A stretch of DNA of 64,000 nucleotides, taken from assembly GCA_910578665.1 (NCBI GenBank), contig CAJTQU010000004.1, positions 1-64,000 on the forward strand. The letters are read 5' to 3'. Origin of the DNA: an uncultured Muribaculaceae bacterium (GTDB lineage: Bacteria > Bacteroidota > Bacteroidia > Bacteroidales > Muribaculaceae). A model generated the notes under the pieces. It was not told the DNA's origin. It made no database searches and saw only the letters and a list, made by a program, of their open reading frames with translations. Every line of letters begins with the position of its first letter. Positions within the stretch are counted from its first letter, which is position 1. Shown one piece after another: positions 59,522-64,000 of this stretch. The translations under genes and the position numbers were made by a program.

Positions 59522-60094
59522 ATGGAAAACACAAATTACAATCAGACCAGGCGTCGTTCTTTTTTTAATGCATATTTTGTACAGACATTATTGAAACAGT
59601 ATGCCAAATTTAGCGGCGTACAGTCCCGTAAATCCTATTGGCTCACCATACTTGCATATTTTATAATATCTATTGGTGTCGCAGGTCTTCTATTTATCAC
59701 GTCAGTCGTATACAGCTCGCCGGCAGATATGCCTCTAGTGTCGGCCATAGGCTCGCTGTTCGGCCTTATATTCCTTATTCCGTGCATAGCCATCGCAGTC
59801 AGGCGTCTTCGCGATGCAGGCCAGAACCCATGGCTTTTTCTATTGGTACTTATACCCGTGGTAGGATCTATAATCGTCTTCGTGTTATTGTGTCTGCCTT
59901 CGCGTTATCAACATGTGCACGAGGGATCCTCGTTTAAGTTTAAGGACTTTGTCATAATTTTCGCGAGCATTGTGCTGTATATAGTTGGCGCGGCAATGCT
60001 GGCAAACTATGCTCTGGTACATTATAACGAGTTCTCTCTGCATCAATATAATAGCGCTTTTCACGGAATGACAGGCAGATGGTGGCCTTTCTAA
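59522..60094 (+). CDS. DUF805 membrane protein
   Basis: A 190-residue inner-membrane protein with about four hydrophobic segments. The DUF805 hallmark is seen: KFSGVQSRKSYWLTILAYFIIS near 33 (FxGRxxRxxYW type), then IPCIAIAVRRLRDAGQNPWLFLLVLIPVVGSIIVFVLLCLPS near 85 (RRLRDAG followed by helix pair). The C-terminus has an extra helix (FVIIFASIVLYIVGAAML). The function of the family is unknown. It is preceded by a direct repeat, stands alone and ends at a strong hairpin. Confidence 0.85.
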   Translation: MENTNYNQTRRRSFFNAYFVQTLLKQYAKFSGVQSRKSYWLTILAYFIISIGVAGLLFITSVVYSSPADMPLVSAIGSLFGLIFLIPCIAIAVRRLRDAGQNPWLFLLVLIPVVGSIIVFVLLCLPSRYQHVHEGSSFKFKDFVIIFASIVLYIVGAAMLANYALVHYNEFSLHQYNSAFHGMTGRWWPF

Positions 60095-60108
60095 TTAACA
60101 GCCTGTAT

Positions 60109-60156
60109 AAATATCGTCCAGGAATCTCCTTTATATAAGATTCCTGGACGATATTT
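60109..60156. terminator. Bidirectional terminator between DUF805 gene and the thioredoxin operon
   Basis: A 19-bp perfect stem (60109-60127 with 60138-60156, loop CCTTTATATA), with AAA/TTT flanks on both sides. Confidence 0.8.
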
Positions 60157-60181
60157 ACATTATGTAGGAGCAACAGAATTA

Positions 60182-61270
60182 TTATCTGGCGCCTATGAGA
60201 TTGGCAAGTGTCGAGGGGAATGAAGGATCGGCACCGACCACGATCTTCTTTATGAATCCTTCCGGAGAGATGATAACCTTAGTGGGAAATCCCTGTACCG
60301 CATATGCTTCTAGCAGGGATTTGTCTTTCTGGGTATCGTAGTAAACATTCACCCAGGGAAGTTCGTATTTGGCAACTGCAGCTTTCCAGCGGTCTTGCGG
60401 CTCGTTACAGTCGATACCGACCACTTCTAGTTTGTCTGAATATTTGGCATATTCATCTTTAAGTTCGGAAAATCCTTTGACGCACCATCTGCACCAAGAG
60501 CCCCAAAAGTCAAGAATAACCCATTTCCCTTTAAAATCAGAAAGGCTTACTGATTTGCCATCCATATCGGGCAGAGAGAATGCCGGCGCCTGCACCGTAC
60601 CGCTCTCCAACTGTGCCGTGAGGCGTTCCATCTCTACCTGCTTTATATTGCGTTCGCGCATCTTTTCTATTATGGGCATAAACACTGACTCTTTTGCCGC
60701 AGGCGTCATAGAGTCATAGGCATCCAGAAAATCCTGGCCTCGGAGTTCGAGCATGGCATAAGCCGCAGCCGGGCTGTCGGCATTTGCGGACAGAAAATTT
60801 TTCACAACAGCGTCCGCCTGTGCTTGCAAATCATTATACAATGCCTCGGCACCGGCCGGATCTGTAGCGAACATGGCTTGCACGGACTGGGCTTTTTCAT
60901 TTATAGGTGCCAGGGCCGTGTCAAGGGCCTGTATATCGTCCATAAGCTTCGTTCCCGATACTACGGCCTGGCCGTCGGGTGAAATCTGTAAAGTTATGTT
61001 ATCTCCGGCAGATGCGGAAAACAGCCGGATCTTATTTATACCATCTGCATCTGTAATCATTATGCTTACAGGGAGGGCCGATTGCTCAAATGTGGCCGAG
61101 CCTTTGGAGTCTAGTGTTATGGTTTGTTCTGCGCGGTCACTACCGTCGATTGGCGATTCTATTACGGTATACTGGCGCGCCGGTGCAGACGGGTTGTTCA
61201 CAGTAACCTTTGCCACGGCACTTCCAGCCATGATACATACGGCCAGTGCCGGTAAAATTAATTTCTTCAT
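60182..61270 (-). CDS. TlpA-like periplasmic thioredoxin with N-terminal DUF4369-like domain
   Basis: A 362-residue exported protein (signal peptide MKKLILPALAVCIMAGSAVA; start at 61270, the alternative 61276 adds two residues; the long upstream reading crosses the neighbour gene). The first 100 residues are beta-rich (TVIESPIDGSDRAEQTITLD). A helical part (about 120-225) follows. The C-terminal TlpA/AhpC-TSA domain (about 230-362) starts APAFSLPDMDGKSVSLSDFKGKWVILDFWGSWCRWCVKGF, with the redox motif WCRWC in place of the common WCGPC, and ends in VQGFPTKVIISPEG. It is the last gene of the operon and presumably reduces disulfides or a partner lipoprotein. Confidence 0.85.
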   Translation of the reverse strand: MKKLILPALAVCIMAGSAVAKVTVNNPSAPARQYTVIESPIDGSDRAEQTITLDSKGSATFEQSALPVSIMITDADGINKIRLFSASAGDNITLQISPDGQAVVSGTKLMDDIQALDTALAPINEKAQSVQAMFATDPAGAEALYNDLQAQADAVVKNFLSANADSPAAAYAMLELRGQDFLDAYDSMTPAAKESVFMPIIEKMRERNIKQVEMERLTAQLESGTVQAPAFSLPDMDGKSVSLSDFKGKWVILDFWGSWCRWCVKGFSELKDEYAKYSDKLEVVGIDCNEPQDRWKAAVAKYELPWVNVYYDTQKDKSLLEAYAVQGFPTKVIISPEGFIKKIVVGADPSFPSTLANLIGAR

Positions 61271-61353
61271 AGACATATATTTGTTTTTCTTTGATAGGCG
61301 GATTGATATTTGTTCCTGTCGCCGGACTTGACAGCCAGTTTGAATGGTGCATG

Positions 61354-62088
61354 TCATTTAACAGTATCTGATCCTCCTTTTTCCTCTATTTTATTACGAA
61401 AGACCTGGATTTTGTTATATATCACAGGCATATTTCGCTCAAGTTCATTTACTTCTTTTAGCGCCGTGGGGAGTGCCGCGACATCTGACATCATTTTCTT
61501 CTGGCGGTCAGACAGTTTTATACTGCCTCGACCGGAAAATGAGAGCGTCACGGGTTTTGAGACGCGGTCGGCCACAAACCGCGCTAAAGACAGTGCGTCA
61601 TTGAAGGCCACCCGTGTCACTCCGCCATTTGTCGTATTGAGCGAACCGTCAGGCGGTACAGTGGCCGAGCTTATGCTTTCGCCGTCACATGAAAGTGTGA
61701 TGGACGAAAAAGGAGCGCCGGAATGTGTAGCTATGACCTCGACCGTGCCGTCTTCCAACAACCGGGCCAGTATGCCCGTGCCTCGTGTCGAATCGTAGCC
61801 GCGCCATCCCCGGGGCACCCGGTATTTTTCCACCAATACCGGGTCTGCCACAACTTCGTACAACTGTTGTGACGAATCAACATTGACGCGTAACTCCGCT
61901 AGACGCTGCTCGGAAATATTGTACAGATTTTGCAGAGAGTCGACAGAATCATTTAGAGATGTGAGCCAGGCTGCATATCTCTGCTCGATTTGTGACGGTG
62001 ACTTTTCTCCGCGGCCGGCCGGACCGGAACATGCCGTGCAGCACAGCAAGACGACAGCCGGCGCAAGTATGAAAGATTTCGTGGTCAT
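61354..62088 (-). CDS. Hypothetical lipoprotein, coiled-coil
   Basis: A 244-residue lipoprotein (lipobox CCTACSGP, Cys at about 19). The start at 62088 overlaps the DUF2752 stop (ATGA). The first half is helical (SQIEQRYAAWLTSLNDSVDSLQNLYNISEQRLAELRVN). The centre is beta-rich with YRVPRGWRGYDSTRGTGILARLLEDGTVEVIATHSGAPFSS, and the C-terminus is helical again. No family recognised. It lies between DUF2752 and the thioredoxin in an operon and is likely periplasmic or surface-exposed. Confidence 0.7.
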   Translation of the reverse strand: MTTKSFILAPAVVLLCCTACSGPAGRGEKSPSQIEQRYAAWLTSLNDSVDSLQNLYNISEQRLAELRVNVDSSQQLYEVVADPVLVEKYRVPRGWRGYDSTRGTGILARLLEDGTVEVIATHSGAPFSSITLSCDGESISSATVPPDGSLNTTNGGVTRVAFNDALSLARFVADRVSKPVTLSFSGRGSIKLSDRQKKMMSDVAALPTALKEVNELERNMPVIYNKIQVFRNKIEEKGGSDTVK

Positions 62089-62483
62089 ATACTTAACAGA
62101 TTTCTTACGACCCACCACGAGCAGAACAGCGTAACATATGTCCATGCCGGTACCGGGCCTGTAACGGCCCGGTAAAGCCGGGCGCGACGGCGTAACGCCG
62201 GTATGTATATAACGGCGCATACCGCAAAAAAGTATGGTATGGAAACCACGAAGAAATAATTGTAAGCCAGTGCTTCCGCAAAATGACCGTGCAGAAGGGC
62301 GTGGGTGGCCCTTGATATGCCGCATCCAGGACACTGCCATCCGGTAATGGTGCGGAACATGCACTTTGGCGCCCATGCCGTCCCAACGGGATCTACAAAG
62401 TATAAAACTGTCCCTGCTGCCACTATTAGAGCGGCTGCCAGCAGGGACAGATATTTTCTGCGAGTGCCATTTGTGCCAGGCAT
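62085..62483 (-). CDS. DUF2752 membrane protein
   Basis: A 132-residue membrane protein. The start is set at the ATG at 62483 (MPGTNGTRRKYLSLLAAALIV), just after the stop of the GYF/CD225 gene; the longer upstream reading overlaps it. The DUF2752 signature is clear: KCMFRTITGWQCPGCGISRATHALLHGHFAEALAYNYFF (CPxCGxxRA). Three hydrophobic segments are seen. The Cys pair in GWQCPGCG may bind metal or be redox active. Its stop TGA overlaps the start of the lipoprotein gene, coupling translation. Confidence 0.85.
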   Translation of the reverse strand: MPGTNGTRRKYLSLLAAALIVAAGTVLYFVDPVGTAWAPKCMFRTITGWQCPGCGISRATHALLHGHFAEALAYNYFFVVSIPYFFAVCAVIYIPALRRRARLYRAVTGPVPAWTYVTLFCSWWVVRNLLSI

Positions 62484-62494
62484 GGGTACAGGGG

Positions 62495-62959
62495 TTATAA
62501 TGACACAATACCCAATGCGAATATTATAGCGTATATGATGCAGCCGACAAGGCTTAGCGCAGCGCTGGCTATGCTCCATGAAGCAGCCTTCTTCGATGCT
62601 TTGGTCGCGCCTATATAATCGCCAGATGTCCAGAGAGGGTTAACTTTAGAAGCATAAACTATGGCGACTATGCCGAACGGAAGACAGCAGAATATCGTGG
62701 TAAGTATAGCCCACACCATGTGTGAAGATGGTGCCGGTATCTGCTGCATAGACGGCGGTACCGGTTGTTGCACACGGTTTGCGGTTACCGGTGTCCCGAT
62801 ATAGTCGGCCAGACCAGGAATATCTGCCAGACGCACCCACTCCTGGCCGCCCACGGGGCAGACCATACTGTCAGCGGTAAGTCCGTGTGTTGTGAACTGT
62901 GAGGGATCGATAGGGCCGTGACTTTCATTATCGGCGCCGATGTAATAATATTTAACCAT
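62495..62959 (-). CDS. GYF_2 and CD225/dispanin domain protein
   Basis: A 154-residue membrane protein. The N-terminal GYF_2 domain (1-55: KYYYIGADNESHGPID, then VCPVGGQEWVRLADIPGL) is a predicted peptide-binding module. A Pro-rich linker follows. The CD225/dispanin part (about 80-154) has two hydrophobic helices: HMVWAILTTIFCCLPFGIVAIVYASKVN, GDYIGATKASKKAASWSIAS. The order GYF-CD225 with a neighbouring DUF2752 recurs in Bacteroidetes genomes. Its role is unknown. It is the first gene of the operon. Confidence 0.83.
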   Translation of the reverse strand: MVKYYYIGADNESHGPIDPSQFTTHGLTADSMVCPVGGQEWVRLADIPGLADYIGTPVTANRVQQPVPPSMQQIPAPSSHMVWAILTTIFCCLPFGIVAIVYASKVNPLWTSGDYIGATKASKKAASWSIASAALSLVGCIIYAIIFALGIVSL

Positions 62960-63046
62960 AATTTTTTATTTTATCGGGTTATATTTGTAAATCCTGTTAT
63001 AATTGCCGGGATGTATCTCAATATATGAAACACATAAAGGGACCGA

Positions 63047-64000
63047 TTAGTTCCGGAATACTTTTTTTACACCTTTCACCGTCTCTATCTTGCGCATAAG
63101 GGATGCCAGGCGTCCCGTGTCAGACACTCCCAGCACCAGATAGCCCTGGAAAAGCCCGTCATGCGAATCAATAGAAATATTGCGCAGTTGTGCTCCGCTC
63201 TCTTTCGTTATTATAGAAGTGATATTTGATACGATTCCGATATCGTCCTGCCCCACTATGCGAAGAGATACCGGAGTAAAGCCAGTGGCGGCTCCGCTCC
63301 ATGCCACAGAGATGAGACGGTATGGATAACGTTCGCGTATATGGCCGGCATTGGGACAGTCCCTGCGGTGCACCTTCACCACACCGTCGGCACTGATGAA
63401 TCCGAACACGTCGTCACCGGGTATAGGATTACAGCAGTGAGCCATACGGTAATTGAGGCCTTTTATATTTTTGTCACCTATCACAATAACTTCGCCCGAT
63501 GCTTCATACGTTTCCTCTTCATCAGGATCTTGCATCCGGAATGTTCCGGCACTCACGTGGGTTTCGACCGTTTCGTGATCATCAAGTTCGATACAGACTG
63601 CAATCACCTTGTTGGGATCTAGCTCCTCGTCGGCAATATCGGCATAAAAATCTGTGACAAATTTATACCCTAGCTTTTTGACTGCCTTTGTCAGTAAAGC
63701 CTCGTCAATATCCAGTTTGCGGTTTCTTATGCGCCGCTCAAGCATCTCCTTGCCAAGATCGGCCTGTCTGGCCTTAGCTTCGTTCAGCGCCTGCTTTATG
63801 CGGTTACGGGCCCTGGATGTGGCCACCTGTGCGAGCCAGTCCTGCTTGGGCGTCTGTGTCGAAGAAGTCAGAATTTCTACAGTGTCACCGTTTTTCACCC
63901 TGTAAGAAATTTTCTCATGCCTGCCGTTCACTATGGCGCCGGTGCACCGGCAGCCTATTCGCGAATGTATGTGGAACGCGAAGTCGAGCACCGTGCCGCC
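63047..64000 (-). CDS. Bifunctional (p)ppGpp synthetase/hydrolase, Rel/SpoT family (5' part missing)
   Basis: The C-terminal 317 residues of a Rel/SpoT protein, which runs past the window edge. The TGS domain is complete from FAFHIHSRIGCRCTGAIVNGRHEKISYRVKNGDTVEI. The helical domain (about 50-150 here), the conserved-Cys/zinc-finger-like segment GLNYRMAHCCNPIPGDDVFGFIS and the ACT domain (VSLRIVGQDDIGIVSNITSIIT) follow. The catalytic HD and synthetase domains must lie beyond position 64000. The stringent-response enzyme senses uncharged tRNA through this C-terminal region. No frameshift is seen. Confidence 0.93.
   Translation of the reverse strand, partial: GGTVLDFAFHIHSRIGCRCTGAIVNGRHEKISYRVKNGDTVEILTSSTQTPKQDWLAQVATSRARNRIKQALNEAKARQADLGKEMLERRIRNRKLDIDEALLTKAVKKLGYKFVTDFYADIADEELDPNKVIAVCIELDDHETVETHVSAGTFRMQDPDEEETYEASGEVIVIGDKNIKGLNYRMAHCCNPIPGDDVFGFISADGVVKVHRRDCPNAGHIRERYPYRLISVAWSGAATGFTPVSLRIVGQDDIGIVSNITSIITKESGAQLRNISIDSHDGLFQGYLVLGVSDTGRLASLMRKIETVKGVKKVFRN

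Noticed and set aside
62089..62508. Longer lipoprotein reading up to 62508
   Set aside because: It runs through DUF2752 in another frame; the lipobox follows the ATG at 62088.
1..64000. CRISPR arrays, tRNA or rRNA genes, transposases and insertion sequences
   Set aside because: I looked for repeated spacer units, cloverleaf and rRNA motifs and transposase motifs and saw none, though small RNA genes could be missed by eye.

Overview
The window looks like chromosomal DNA from a gut-type Bacteroidales bacterium, most plausibly Muribaculaceae or a near relative. The reasons are repeated Bacteroidetes-type promoters (TTTG, about 20 nt, TAnnTTTG), families largely confined to Bacteroidetes (DUF3943, DUF4270, PG0541-type protein, ArsF/ArsG), six secreted proteins ending in a type IX secretion (T9SS) sorting domain, and the gene orders DUF4270 / short starch-synthase-like / panC-panD and thrS-infC-rpmI-rplT. 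The family-level placement is inference. I see no rRNA, tRNA, CRISPR array or insertion sequence.

Layout. 1-2.8 kb: end of a probable etfB, then etfA and an acyl-CoA dehydrogenase. 2.9-12.4 kb: an outer-membrane-type DUF3943 protein, a TPR protein, Fe-type superoxide dismutase, a ThiE/TenI-like protein, a lone UmuC-type polymerase, class III fructose bisphosphatase and a Cys-rich Spy-like protein. 12.5-23.5 kb: a surface-protein island with a secreted M6 metalloprotease divergent from a 1499-residue adhesin-like protein, then two paralogous modular secreted proteins. 23.6-28.7 kb: DUF4270 lipoprotein and a half-length starch-synthase-like protein, divergent from panC, panD and ffh. 28.7-36.8 kb: folD, a CapA-like lipoprotein coupled to a lipid kinase, gdhA, rplY, pth, an S4-domain protein and an OFA-type MFS transporter. 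36.9-42.9 kb: a tripartite RND efflux operon with its PII-like companion. 43-46.6 kb: thrS-infC-rpmI-rplT. 46.7-53.2 kb: a small lipoprotein, a guanine-deaminase-type enzyme, a small T9SS cargo and a 1367-residue surface protein. 53.3-56.4 kb: an organoarsenical resistance operon (arsR, arsF, arsG, a Cys-rich thioredoxin, arsP) with a probable transporter remnant. 56.5-64 kb: an AspT-like transporter, diaminopimelate dehydrogenase, a DUF805 protein, a compact four-gene operon (TlpA-like thioredoxin, lipoprotein, DUF2752, GYF/CD225) and the 3' part of a Rel/SpoT gene cut by the window edge.

How the genes work together. Most of the window is housekeeping: fatty-acid electron transfer, pantothenate synthesis, folate one-carbon metabolism, ammonia assimilation, lysine/peptidoglycan precursor synthesis, translation and protein targeting. 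Between these blocks lie accessory cassettes: secreted cell-surface proteins, drug efflux and arsenical efflux. The most distinctive items are the interleaved divergent promoters at 15.47-15.52 kb, the A-B / A-B-A-B modular secreted paralogues at 20.6-23.5 kb, the arsenical operon with an ArsR whose cysteines cluster at the C-terminus, a candidate structured leader before rplY, and the uncharacterised thioredoxin / CD225 / DUF2752 operon at 60-63 kb. All starts, promoters and terminators were read by eye.
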